A DNA stretch of 64,000 bases from Choanephora cucurbitarum (lineage: Eukaryota; Mucoromycota; Mucoromycetes; Mucorales; Choanephoraceae): positions 1 to 64,000 of the forward strand of contig JAIWNI010000090.1 in NCBI GenBank assembly GCA_025331435.1, given 5' to 3'. Position 1 is the first letter of the stretch. Each line of letters starts with the position of its first letter. The notes under the pieces are model-generated. The model did not search any database. It was not told the origin of the DNA and was given only the letters and a program-made list of their open reading frames with translations. Both the position numbers and the translations under genes were made by a program. Positions 50,304 to 61,606 of the stretch are shown here, piece by piece.

Positions 50304-52554
50304 ATGTTGAATGCTTCATTTTGTACAGTGGTGATATTACACCAAACTCAACCTTACCCAGACTATCAACAGTTATTGATATCAACTTTTGGAAAAGGTT
50401 AAATCATCATGACGATGGACCAATCAAAGTAACTCATGCGTTCTCTCTGTAGTGTATATAGAACAAACCCCCCTGAAAGCCATAGAAAGATGCCGCCATA
50501 ATAAAAATTCATTACTGCTAGTTGACCTGGACGCGATCGATTTTACCTTACATGATGATGCACTCCATTTTCTAGAGACAGTTAAACGCGACTTAGAGAT
50601 GATACCACTTGTTGGTAAGCAAAAACGATAGCAAAGGATGAAATGGAGTCTAAATCTATCCTCTAGTCTGTTCCAAGGACGACTCTGCTCAGTTCATGTT
50701 AGACTGTCTACAGGCTGGTGCAGTTGATTATTTATTAAAACCTATTTATTCTAATGTGATCAAGACGCTTTTTCTGGTAAATATACCTTACTTTACCTTA
50801 CACACACACACTTATTATCTAAATAGAAATTATATAAACCAATCAAAAAAAACCCTACCTTACTCTTACCTCAACAACACCATTCAATACCTTCACCTAA
50901 CTCACTTTATGAAAGAATCAAAGACACACAGTAAGTAAACAGCCTCACTTAAACATCTTTAAAACTTATCTTCTTGAAGTCTATCCAAGACAGTCATGGA
51001 AGCATTTGTACCAAAGACTATCATTCAAGTATCTCCCTTTTATCTAACACAGTAAGTCTCCTTTTTGTTTGTATATACTTATATCACTTATATGTTGATG
51101 AAGGAAACAACAGACGGACCTTCAAACGAGAATCTTCAGTTGGGATTTTGGTCCCTTTGGTCTGACAACCCATGAGTTAGTACATGTTGTCTATCTGATA
51201 TTCAATCAAGTCACTTCTTTACCTGATTTATCTCATATTGTCTTTAGTCAAAGTATACATCATGACACTCTAAATCCCCCCCTTCTTATCATTCACCTCA
51301 CTTATAAATTATAGGCCAATGGTATGATTTTATTATAGACCTGGCAAGTGCCTATCATGACGAAAATCCCTATCATAACTTTGCTCATGCAGTGGATGTC
51401 CTTCAATGCCTGTTTGTGTTGTTATGTGAATCGGGTATCTTGCCCTTTTCTAACAAGACATGCCGTATGGATCTCTTGACAGCCAAAGATATCTTTGCTC
51501 TCTTGATAGCTGCCATTGGTCATGATGCAGCCCATCCTGGTGTCAACAATGCCTTCTTGATCAACTCATCTAATCCACTCGCTACCCTCTACAACGATCG
51601 TTCTGTCCTGGAGAGTCTTCATTCCATGACACTCTTTCAACTCTTGAATAAACATGGCCTGATTGATTTAATAGGAGGAGTTCATTCTGAAGATTATAAA
51701 GGTACACAAGACACTCATTTTATGAGATGATACTCACTTTAAATCAGCCTTTCGAAAGACAGTGGTCTCCAGTATATTGGCTACAGACATGTCATTGCAT
51801 CTAGAATATGTTGCCAAGATCAAAGAACAGGCCATTCGATTTCATCAGAATCAAATAGAACCCAACGATCTTGAACGTAACTTGTTATGTAGTGCCTTGA
51901 TCAAATGTGCTGATATCAGTAATGTGGTAAAAGCTATTCCCTATAGCCGTTTTATATGTACTTGAACTCATTGGTTTCATAGGCACGACCATTTCGATGG
52001 GGTACACAATGGGCTGAATTGTTAGTAGAGGAATTTGTGTGCCAGGGCGATTTAGAAAAAGAACTTGGTATGCCTGTGTTACCTATGAACGACCGAGATA
52101 AAGTGATTTTGGAAGACTCTCAGATCGGGTTTATCCGGTTCGTTGCGCTTGATTTGTTCCAGAACGTACGTGAGATCCTAGTCGACCTTTCGTTTGCTGT
52201 AGACCAGATCCAGGCCAATCTTAAACAATGGGAGACACGCAAACATACCTTGACAGCCCATGATTCAGGTGTATCGAATTTATTAGATGAAGATGATCCA
52301 TTTGATTCAGATGAATATAAATATATGATAGAGACAGGTAAAAAAATCAAAATTATTTATACACTATAGACAACTCATCTAGAGTAGGCAGTAAAAGATC
52401 AAGTAGTATGGATCTATGTTCATCCGATGTTAAAAAAAGAGCGCCATTAGAGAAACAGGCATCCAATTACCATCCGATACAATTAGACGAAAATAATGTT
52501 TCACCAACTGAAACTAGAAAGAACCCTGTTTATTGTCAGTGTGCCATACAATAA
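50304..52554 (+). CDS. cAMP/cGMP phosphodiesterase with N-terminal receiver-like domain
   Basis: Ten exons (50304-50397, 50453-50614, 50667-50776, 50827-50930, 50980-51051, 51104-51252, 51315-51701, 51748-51926, 51983-52337, 52370-52554), all phases consistent, give 598 residues. Residues 1-122 look like a response-regulator receiver: strand LLLVDLDA with a candidate acceptor Asp, strand LVVCSKDD, and LLKPI with the conserved Lys. The first-strand acidic pair is missing. The rest is a class I HD-type phosphodiesterase. It has HNFAHAVDV (251-259), HDAAHPGVNN (300-309), the metal ligand D415 in KCADISN, and the purine-clamp Q466 in SQIGFI. The architecture resembles Dictyostelium RegA. Likely role: lowering cAMP, opposing PKA. 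The Ser-rich tail may be phosphorylated. It follows SCH9 on the same strand and converges on CSL. Confidence 0.9.
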
Positions 52555-52630
52555 TAAACATAAAAGGGGTGGAGTTTAAAAAAAGGAACAGCCCTTAAGA
52601 AAGTGCCTAAAAAAGGAAGGATTGTGTCTT

Positions 52631-55101
52631 TTAAAATGAGAGGGTTTTATGTGTTCTACAGACAGTACCATCTCCTCTGACCAGCAAAATAGGTATATGA
52701 TGATATCTTTCTTTGATCTGTATTAACTCTGGATGAGAGGGTATCTGACAGCTTAACAATTCTCGACTTCCATAGTCTGTGATGGCCCGGATATCACCAA
52801 ACCAGACTTGAAGATCGCGTGAAAAGTTCTCGCCATAGAGATTGAGGGTATGGATGGATTTCATACTGATGTTGAGAAGTGAAGGAAAAGGTGTGTTTAA
52901 GATCATAGAAGAGACATCGATGTCTTCTTGGAATAAGGAATGGGAAGGTAATAAGAAACGATAGGTAATACAATCTATATTACAAGTTATTAAGTCTTCT
53001 TTCCATCTTAACTATCATTTACCTGTGCCCACCATTGTCCAGACACTTGCATCTGAAACGTCTTCTTGCCAACAACCTGCCTGGATAGAAGATCGGCGAG
53101 TGTTGGAACTACTGGTACTGCTGATACTTGATTTCCGTGAAAACAGATCATCTACCGGATCCATCGAGACACGCCTCTTACGCACCACTTTCTCTACCAT
53201 CTTGTTATCTTCTAGAATAGGCCTTCTGGCTTCTGTTGTTCTGAACATACCCACAATATCATTCAGACAGGCAAGGTAGGTAGGCTGTTCATGGCTGGGT
53301 GTCACCATCTGAAGGGCAACCTTGTGTAACTGAGATACAGGGTCACCCACTATTTCTATCAGACTCCCACCTACCACTGTAGAGGCCTTTTCCACCTTAC
53401 GAAGGATCATCACCGGACTCACGAGACCGGTTGTCAGACATTGAAGGACAACATGTTGGTTGTAGTGAATAGGGATCATCTGTTGTCGTTTCATGGCCAT
53501 GGCAGGGGGTGCAGGCAGACTGTCAGGCAGATCCAGGTAGTCTTGTTGGCCCAACAAGGTCTGATGGTTCTCTTCATTATCCACCAACCAAATCACAAAT
53601 GGATCCCAACTGGTCGTACGAGCAACAAAGCACGTCTCAGTCGATTCGGTGGAAACGCCCAGGTATTTTGTAGAGACCGTTTGTGACCGGATTCGGTTAA
53701 ATAGAGAGACAGTGGTACCGTGATGGATACAGAGGTCCATGTTCTTGACACTCTGGCGTTTCTTGGAGGGCTTGCTGATGACCTTGATGGGTTTACTCAA
53801 CAGTGACAATTGAGATCCATTGGCCAGTTCAAGACGGATCATGGCCTCGACTCGTTTACGTTTCTCGTCATTGATGAACAGATGCTTAGAGACGACCCTG
53901 CCTGACCTTAGGAGTTCGTGTGTGGGGTTATGGTAGAGATCGATCGATTGGTTACGAGCATCTGCAAAGCTACGGAATCGACTTGGGTGGTCAGAGGGGT
54001 GGAGGGCGATGGCCGTCTTGGTGGGATGTTGTCCTGTCTGTCCTACCGTTGTGCCTGAGAGAGTGGACCATTCGATATGTCCTGATTGCACTGTCTCACC
54101 TGAGAGAGAGATAGTCAATTTGGGTGGGAAGAGATGGCGCCCGTCTGGTAATGTCAGGATTTCGTTTGGATTGGAGGGTGGTGTGTCGGAAGGTGTCCAC
54201 CATTCAGTGCCTATCAACACAGTGGTCGGTGGAGGACAGAGAAATCTATTTTAGGAGTATCAGTCTTGTTTGTGGCTGTTTGTTCATGTTGTGTTTACCT
54301 CTTTTCGGTACCATAACTCTTTTGAGCTACTTTACTGGTCAAAATGAGCACTGTCTTTTCTTGTTGGTTTAATTGATGCGTAAGGTATTGATGGATCGTG
54401 TGTTTGAGCTTGAATTCATCCAGGGTGTACTGCAATATGGCTGCTCGTTTTAGATCGAATCGATACTCTTCTGCTGTTGGAGGAGATGAATTGGCTGAAG
54501 AAGAGGAAGAACTGGAGGTGACGAGAGGAACAGTAGAAGAAGAAGTGAATGTACTATGAGTAGCATTTGGTATAGGAGAGGAAGGCGTGGAATCTTCTAA
54601 TAAGCCAGTCGAATGTGGGTTTATATCAGGTAACTATGGATTTCTATCTGATGAATAGCTTGTTCTTTTTTCTTTTCTGATGATTTCTACTTACTTTACC
54701 ATTATTGTAGTATTCTGAAGGTTAGATGGCCATGCTTGAGATGAATTCTCTTCATGTAATGATGCTAGAAAACCAGGTGTGAAGAAGGTAGGCGTTGTGC
54801 TACCATGATGACCGGATGTCTGGTTCCATGATTGAATTGGATAGTTTGTAGCAGGCAGATCATGCATCTGAAGCCCTGCCTCTAGACTGAGCATCTGGTA
54901 GTCATTTAGGTGACGAACAAACGAAGTGTTTTCTGTCTGTGGTAGAAAGGGTGTGAGAGATGCATCCCAATGGCTTATGTCAGATGGTTTCATGATTTCA
55001 TCTTCTTGATTTGGCTGGAAATAAGGATAACATTCTGGCTTTCTTTTACGGGAACTAGATGGCTCAAGTATTGAAAAGGGCTCGTTTGGATTAGTATCCA
55101 T
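52631..55101 (-). CDS. CSL (CBF1/Su(H)/Lag-1) family DNA-binding transcription factor
   Basis: Four exons (55101-54700, 54633-54299, 54245-53023, 52974-52631) give 767 residues. CSL proteins are the DNA-binding effectors of Notch in animals; fungi lack Notch but have Cbf11/Cbf12-type members. Residues 1-200 are low-complexity and Ser/Thr/Pro-rich. The N-terminal Rel-like domain shows KVAQKSYGTEKR running across an intron into FLCPPP (about 235-252). The beta-trefoil domain shows GTTVSLFNRIRSQTVSTKYL (about 422-441), which carries DNA-contact residues. A C-terminal IPT/TIG-like domain (LNLYGENF...VWFGD) ends the protein. A Ser/Arg-rich insert lies before the last domain. The closest fungal comparators are S. 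pombe cbf11/cbf12; I cannot say which class. Confidence 0.93.
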
Positions 55102-55892
55102 GGTGATGCATGCTTCTCGTATAGATGAGAAAAAAAAAGAAAGAAAGAAAGGAAAAGCATTGTAATTGTGGGGTAAATCAACAAAAAGGCGGGAATTGAA
55201 CACATACATTGAATGACATCGTTTTGGCTCTTCAAAATGGGAATAGTGTTTTTTTTTGCCCCAACTTGAGTCTCCAAATATGGTCAGTGTCACACTTTAT
55301 GCAACTTTCCTTTTCTCACCTAGACTTTGGCATAGTGATGATAGAAAAAGCCCACTCATCTAATTAAAAAGTTTAAAAAGTAAAAGAGAGAGAAAGAGAG
55401 AGAGTATGGACTCCTTTCCCTCTCTCTCTCTTTTCCTAACCTGTTTTTTTTGGCTGATTTCCCTTATTTAAACAACTCCGAATCACTTGACATCTTTTGT
55501 CACCCACGTACAAAGGAAACGAAAGAAGAAACCAAAACAACCTTCTCCCAAAGTACGCGTTTATCTTTGAAAACAACCTTAAAAAAAAATTAACCTTTTT
55601 TTTTTCAAGTGTTACTTTAAATGGAGTCGTATGATGATATCCTTTTTTTTTGGATTCAAGTGACAACATTTGAATTGGTCAAAGCCCCCTCTAGGGTTAG
55701 ATTCCTACCATGAAATGATCTTGGTATAATCCATTTCTTTGATAGAAAGTAATAAGGTTCTTTAAAAAAAGCTGAGAAAAGTGGACAAACCTTAACATGA
55801 ATTCAATTGAATGAAGATAGTCATTCTGATATAATATGAAAGAAAATAGACGTTTCATTGTTAAGATTCATGCAGAATATATACACCATGTG

Positions 55893-55895
<3 letters not shown>

Positions 55896-55924
<29 letters not shown>
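55896..55924 (+). repeat. (CT)n microsatellite
   Basis: About 14 CT units upstream of CSL; the longest of several such tracts in this gap. Confidence 0.95.
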
Positions 55925-55928
<4 letters not shown>

Positions 55929-57627
55929 GACACGTCAAGAGAATTAGCCATCTAGGCCTATTTTCTTGATTTAAGGTCCCTGATGCTGACGGTGTTTAAA
56001 ATAGGTTGCCATAATAAGAATCACCTTATTTAATGCTGATGTGTTTGTTAAAATAAGCTTCTGTTTCAAGGAGAATGATTCCATACAAAATCGAGAATGT
56101 GGCATTCTATGAATGATATTTTCTTTCTTTTTCTCTATTTTGTTCTTTTTAGTAACTGAAAGGCATTGTCTTGTATCTATAAAAAAGGCTAATCATTGTG
56201 TCAAATTACACTGACGAGAGAGTCTGTAAGTTTTGTTTGCAACTGAGCGCTAGAATAACTTGGACGAATGATATTGAAGCAACACCATACATTATGACTA
56301 AACACTTTGTCATCGGTCATGCTATCCAATCTGATCACATTGTAGATACTCAACAAGACAACCAATGTACAAGCATAACAGATTGAACCAAAGCCTACAG
56401 AAAGACAGATGGAATACTAGGCAGACATAGGAACAGGATATTCACTCAATAAACTAGATCACGGCTACTTTTCTGAACTGTTTGAAATGTGTGTAACCCC
56501 AAACGAACAAGATGAAAGCAGACTGGAATCCCTTCTTTATTCTTCTGCTTCAAAAAAAAAAGGATATATAGCCGCAGGAAGGCAGGCAAATGTAGTCAGC
56601 ATCACTATCTCTTATGCTCTTAAAAGGGTTCAATATATGACGGAAGATCAACGCCATTCTTGCTATCCAGCCGAATCAAAAGATGGTTATGATACATGAC
56701 CACCTGGAGTGAGACAAAGAATGGCAATAATGAGCTATAGAAAAAAATGTGTTCTCGAACACTGTTTTTAACCTAATGATCTCGTTACTGTCATCAGAAA
56801 AGAGTGCTTGATTTCAAATGATTGTCTCAAGACTAATTGTTCTTTTTTGGTCTTGGGAATGAACTAAATCTATTGACAACTCTCTCTCTCTCTCTTTTTT
56901 TTTATTGAAATAACCAACTAGCCTAAGAGAAAGAGAGATGCATTGGACTATTGGGTGACAACATACACATTGTTAAGGGGAAAAGACTCAGAGCCCTTCA
57001 AGTTGCTTCTACATCCTTCAAATTGAAACGGCGTAGATTCCGTGTAGATCTTTTCATGTAGAAGAGAGACATTGAAATGTGTTCACATGCTGAAAATATC
57101 AGATCTGTGTAGCTGAAACTTCAGTTTGAACTGTGCTTTATAGATTGAAATCAGCTATTTTTGAACCACATACAGATTCTTCATTATACTGCAGTTTAGT
57201 ACGAGAACAACGCAAGCAGATAACAAAGGTCAAGGAAAAGGGTCTTTCTAAAAATAAAATGTAGAAAGCACAATCATTCAGATCACTCAATAACCCAAAA
57301 TCTACTTGCGCTTTTATTAGAGAAAATTCAAACACAGACAATAGAAAGTATTGAGTTCCTACAGAAATAGAAGAAGAGAATCCTCTTTACTTCCTCCACA
57401 TAAAAGAGAAGCGAAAAAAAAAAGAAACAAAAGAACTGGACATATGTAGATTGTTGTTATTTAGTGAGAGGAGAAACTCGAAATGCAAGAAGAAAGTTGT
57501 TCGAGACAACTGCGAGCAATCGGAGGAAAAGTTTTACTGTCCATACTACTTGCACCTGAATGAGTGTGGCTTGACAACTTAATAGAACAAAAGAGAGAGT
57601 CTCCGGCCTAAAAAAAACATATTTATT

Positions 57628-57646
57628 TCTCTCTCTCTCTCTCTCT
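57628..57646 (+). repeat. (CT)n microsatellite
   Basis: About nine CT units in the same gene-free gap. Confidence 0.9.
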
Positions 57647-58453
57647 TATTTTTTGTCAATATGAATAGAGTGACTTACTCGGACGAATATGGAATCTATG
57701 GAAGCAGCTGTGTTTCTTCCAGGAGCCAATTTTCAACTTAAAACTATACTATGGCTTAGTTTACTCTTTTTCAAAGAACTCAACAGCATTGTTATTAAGC
57801 CCAAAGTGAGAGGGCTAAAGCATGGACTGCTTTAGTCAAATGAACTGTCAATGGTTTGAATACTTTGATCGACATGAGGAGTTCCAAAAAGAGAATAATC
57901 CGGTTTTCCTATATACGCGTTTCTTAAACTAGATAAGGTGTAGTCGATAATTAAGGATAAGTTTGTCTATACCCTTTCACACCATTCTGTTTTAAGTCGT
58001 TGATTTGTTTTTGTCTGATAATGTGTGATGTTTTTTGCTAGTGCAATTCCTAATCTTTGTTTTGTTGGTGCAAATCTCAAAATGCACTTGGTTTCCAAAA
58101 AGGGAGTAAGGAGAAGCCACACATACAATAAAATGAGGTACAGAAAAAAAAAATTCATTTGGCGACAAGTAACCGCAAGCATTGTACACCTCAACTATTT
58201 TCGTCCTAGTCGCCAACTTAAAATATTCCAAACTATAGGATGGATAAAAAAAGAAAAGAGGAGACATGACAAGCCCAACCTGTAATGCTATAAGACTTTG
58301 TTTTCATTATCTTTTCCCTTCTTTTTCTTTCCTTTCTCTTTGTTTTTTTTCTTCTTTCTTTCTCTCACTTTTCTTTTAACTCTGTGTAATTTACCTCGAA
58401 AGACAGGTAACATCATTTCAATTCCGAGATAGGCTTTATCTAATAATTAAAAG

Positions 58454-59255
58454 ATGGTTGTTGTTTTGCCTTCCAGAACCTCAGACTCAGTAAATATGGC
58501 TTACAACAAACGACAACTACCCTCAGAAAGTGTGGTTCATGTGACAATCACTGCGGCTGGAACCGTAGTTTATACCTATACAGCTACCTCTTATTCTTAT
58601 ATCCCATCCTATTCAACTATCAGCACATCCAATCCCTCAATGACCAACAGTAACAACAATGGGAACAACGGAAGTTCAGGGAGCCACAACAATTCAAACG
58701 TAGGTGCCATTGCTGGAGGTGTCGTTGGTGGTGTCGTGTTTGTTGCTTTAATAGGTATAGACGCTTTTTTTAAAAAAAAAAAACTGTCATCAGAACTGAC
58801 TTATAATAGCATTCTTGTTTCTGTTTTTACGTCGACAATCTCAGAAAAGGAAAAGAGAGAAACAAAAGAATGAGCTTATCGATGATGACGATGATTCTTA
58901 CTATAGAGGACTCAATGGACGACCTCTTTCAGCAGCATCCGTTGACCACACAAATCCAGCCGTCATGACATCATTGAATTCACCCAGGCAACTAATAGTG
59001 CCTGAAGGGTTGAGAGAATCAAAATATTTCCAAGCTGATGGTTATTATGAAGATCGATTGGCTCCTTATCCAAAAGCTGCAGCTTATTACTCCGCTAACA
59101 ACAGTGTGGCTTCGGACTCGTTGCCTTCAACTGCAGTAGATATCAATGGCGGTCATCGAAATGTTCCCAACGAAATAGATTATTTCGCGGAAGAAAGGCA
59201 CGTTCCGCACTTGAAAGAGAGCAGTAGAGAAGAGCCGCCACATGCAAGAGATTGA
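58454..59255 (+). CDS. single-pass membrane protein with Ser/Asn-rich ectodomain
   Basis: Two exons (58454-58754 and 58810-59255) give 248 residues. The outer part is Thr/Ser/Tyr-rich, then Asn/Gly/Ser low complexity (NNNGNNGSSGSHNN). A single membrane helix follows (about residues 80-106), starting AIAGGVVGGVVFVALIAF and completed by the splice into FLFLFLRR. A basic stop-transfer run (KRKREKQK) and an acidic DDDDD-containing cytoplasmic tail follow. This layout recalls fungal wall-stress sensors of the Mid2/Wsc type and Axl2-like proteins, but no Cys-rich sensor domain is present. No clear signal peptide is seen at the chosen Met; a missed upstream exon is possible. Confidence 0.7.
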
Positions 59256-59422
59256 ATTTCTTCATTGTAATATAACCAAATAAATGTGTATAGATTTTAA
59301 AATCATCATATTGAATCAACTCAAGTGAACTAGCCAGCAAAAAAAGGGCTTTTTGTAATAGGAGCATTTTGACAAATCAAGTCTATTTTTTTTTACTACA
59401 ATAAATAGTTTATAGAAACAAA

Positions 59423-60067
59423 TTAACCTCTGTTCAAGAAAAAGTTGAGCAAGATCAACAAGCCCATCAGATGAATGAAGTATTGGCGGTTTTGATCCAA
59501 TAAGAGATTTGCTTCCGAAGTTTCAGTTTGTTCATATATGCCAATAAGCCCCAATCCGACAGATGCATCTTCAGCATGACCACCAGCAGCACCATAGCCT
59601 TGGAAGAAGGATGCAGTAACAACATGAGATGCAATGTTTGTTGGCACTGCGTCATAGAGAGCTCTAGAAGTGATAGGCGCATTCTGCTCTTTTTTGTAAG
59701 TTGTCTTGCTCTCTTTGACTTCTGTCTTGGATACAACGCTTTCTGTCGGCTTTGTCTTGGATACAACACTTTTTGTTGCCTTTGCCTTGGACGCAACACT
59801 TTTTGTTGTCTTTGTCTTGGATACAATACTTTTTGTTGTCTTTGTCTTGGATACAATATTTTTTGTTGTCTTTGTTTTGAACACAACGCTTTCTGCCGGC
59901 TCTGTCTCTTCATCGTCCTCATCAAAATTCAATCTTATTGTTGTGCTTGTTTTCTTATGGGCACTTGAGGTTTTTGTATAATCATCATCTTCATGTTTCT
60001 CTCTTCGTATCAATTGTGCTTTATCTACAAAAGAATGACCAACAATGCCTTTTGTGTTACCTAGCAC
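59423..60067 (-). CDS. Lys/Thr-repeat protein with C-terminal hydrophobic tail (5' end unresolved)
   Basis: 214 codons from 60067 to the stop at 59423. The first codon is GTG, so the true start lies upstream, probably across a splice between 60070 and 60240. The centre carries seven imperfect ten-residue repeats of the form SKTKTTKSVV. A tail region GYGAAGGHAEDASVGLGLIG follows, then a final hydrophobic segment (FIHLMGLLILLNFFL) that could be a membrane or GPI signal. All three frames are open for long stretches between 60067 and 60240, so I could not fix the first exon. Function unknown. Confidence 0.5.
   Translation of the reverse strand: MLGNTKGIVGHSFVDKAQLIRREKHEDDDYTKTSSAHKKTSTTIRLNFDEDDEETEPAESVVFKTKTTKNIVSKTKTTKSIVSKTKTTKSVASKAKATKSVVSKTKPTESVVSKTEVKESKTTYKKEQNAPITSRALYDAVPTNIASHVVTASFFQGYGAAGGHAEDASVGLGLIGIYEQTETSEANLLLDQNRQYFIHLMGLLILLNFFLNRG
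59700..59900 (-). repeat. 30-bp coding minisatellite
   Basis: About six to seven copies of a 30-bp unit containing CTTGGATACAACACTTTTTG (plus-strand reading), each encoding one ten-residue Lys/Thr/Ser/Val repeat. The unit length is a multiple of three, so copy-number change leaves the frame intact. Confidence 0.85.
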
Positions 60068-60459
60068 CCATCTGTCATGAGAATTGAGGGGCGTGTCTTG
60101 AGTATGTGTACTAATAATCGAATGTTCTTGGGTATAGAGTAAGTTGATGCAATTTTGCGTACACCTTCAGGAAGATACCTTGATCGACTATTTGTACGCT
60201 TTGTTTCAAAAGTCTTGTTGACATAATATCGCCCATTTCCAAAGATCAATATCTTAGTAAGCTTAAGCTTTACTATCAAACAACTAGCTCAACAAAATAA
60301 AAAATAAAAAAGAGAAGGCAGAAAAAATAAGAAGAAAAAGACTTGTGATAAAGTTTGTTTTATGTTGCTTTGTTTGATGGATCATACAATCAATTTGGGC
60401 CATTTCGTCCGTTTGTTTTAGAACAATAACACACTGTATGTTAAATTGATATCGCCAAT

Positions 60460-61462
60460 TTACCAATTCAACTGTGGCTCATCTTCTATGGGTTCAGTCT
60501 TCACTTTTGAGCTCTCTGTCTTTAATTTCCTTCTTTTTGTTAGCTTATTGATCTCAGAGGAAGGACAGAACTGACTAACAGGACAAATGTCGCATCGCGG
60601 CCCACGCGGCAAACAAACAATTTGTCCATAGCCAACCATCATTGGGTTGATTGCCTTCCAATTTTCTTTGGGTAGCCATGACTGAAGGTTCTAAAAAATC
60701 GAGCGTATCATTAACTAGAGTAGCAGATGTTGCAACATGAATAAATCATACTTTTCTAGTCTCTTCTGGTGTTTTCGTTTCGACCCAGCCCAACCGGTTA
60801 CAGATACGATGAACATGCACATCTACACCAATGCCTATATTTTTATCCCATGCCACTTGCAGTGTCAAGTATCCCATCTTCGGCCCAACACCCGGTAAGG
60901 ACACCAATCCTTCAATTGTGTCTGGAATATCACCAGCATAATTGTCCCTCAAGATCTCTGCTGTGCGTTTTATATAGGAAGCTTTCCTTGTATGAAACCC
61001 GACCGATGAAATCAGCTTATCCAAGGTGGACTCTTCTACTTTCAGAATACTCTGTAGATTAAGTCCTCCATCCAACTCTCTTTTCAGCTTTGCGATAGTA
61101 GCACCCGTGACGGTGTCTTTGGTTTGTGACGAGAGCATAAGTGCTACTAACGTTTGAAATCGCTTTTCCAAAGGTGTGGCCGCAGTATCAGCCAATCTTT
61201 CGCATCCCACCGTATCCACCGGTGCTTTTTCTTTCTCTCGAAAAACTCTTAGTAGATCATAGACAACGTCCCAGTTCTTGGGCTTTGGTGCATCTCTATC
61301 AGGCGTAGGTTCGGGTCCAATGGATAGTCCTTGTTGGGACTCTTCCACCTTGACTTTTGAAGTTTCTTCCGATTTTGCTCTTTTATTTGCTTTTTTTGGG
61401 TAAGCCGGTAAGTCGATTGCCTTTTGAGAGGTAGTCACGCGTGAGCTTCGGCGTAAGGACAT
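60460..61462 (-). CDS. NTH1: endonuclease III homologue, DNA glycosylase/AP lyase
   Basis: Two exons (61462-60752 and 60690-60460) give 313 residues. An upstream in-frame Met at 61510 would add 16 residues. The enzyme removes oxidised pyrimidines and nicks the DNA in base-excision repair. Motifs: MLSSQTKD near 109-116, helix-hairpin-helix LPGVGPK with catalytic K195, GVDVHVHRICNRLGW with catalytic D214. The second exon carries the four-cysteine iron-sulfur loop C-x6-C-x2-C-x5-C (CLPRGPRCDICPVSQFC). The N-terminus is basic and could hold nuclear or mitochondrial targeting information. It is divergent from the phosphatase gene, with 144 bp between starts. Confidence 0.95.
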
Positions 61463-61606
61463 GATACGAAACAGCTTTTTATATCGATTTTTTTTTGGGG
61501 GGTTTGACAAAGAGGAAAGAAATGTGGAAAACTTTTGATGCAGAAAAGAATTTTATGCTGGCTTCAAAATACATATTTTTCAACTTTTCTTTCGCATTTA
61601 TCGATA

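Larger units (their letters stand above)
55102..58453. other. 3.35-kb gene-free region upstream of CSL
   Basis: No convincing gene on either strand. The open frames at 56198-56386 and 56487-56699 lack ATG or recognisable motifs. The region carries several CT tracts (about 55420-55434, 55896-55924, 56879-56895, 57628-57646). It is the longest gene-free gap in the gene-dense half of the window and lies entirely between the starts of two divergent genes, so it may be an extended regulatory region for CSL. Confidence 0.5.

Noticed and set aside
56198..56699. Two frames upstream of CSL considered as a small gene
   Set aside because: No ATG in good context for the first, no splice connection between them and no recognisable motif.
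59528..59981. Plus-strand frames with Cys-Leu-Gly-Tyr repeats opposite the Lys/Thr-repeat gene
   Set aside because: They are antisense translations of the 30-bp minisatellite. The minus frame has the coherent tail and Lys/Thr repeat pattern, though this choice rests on composition.
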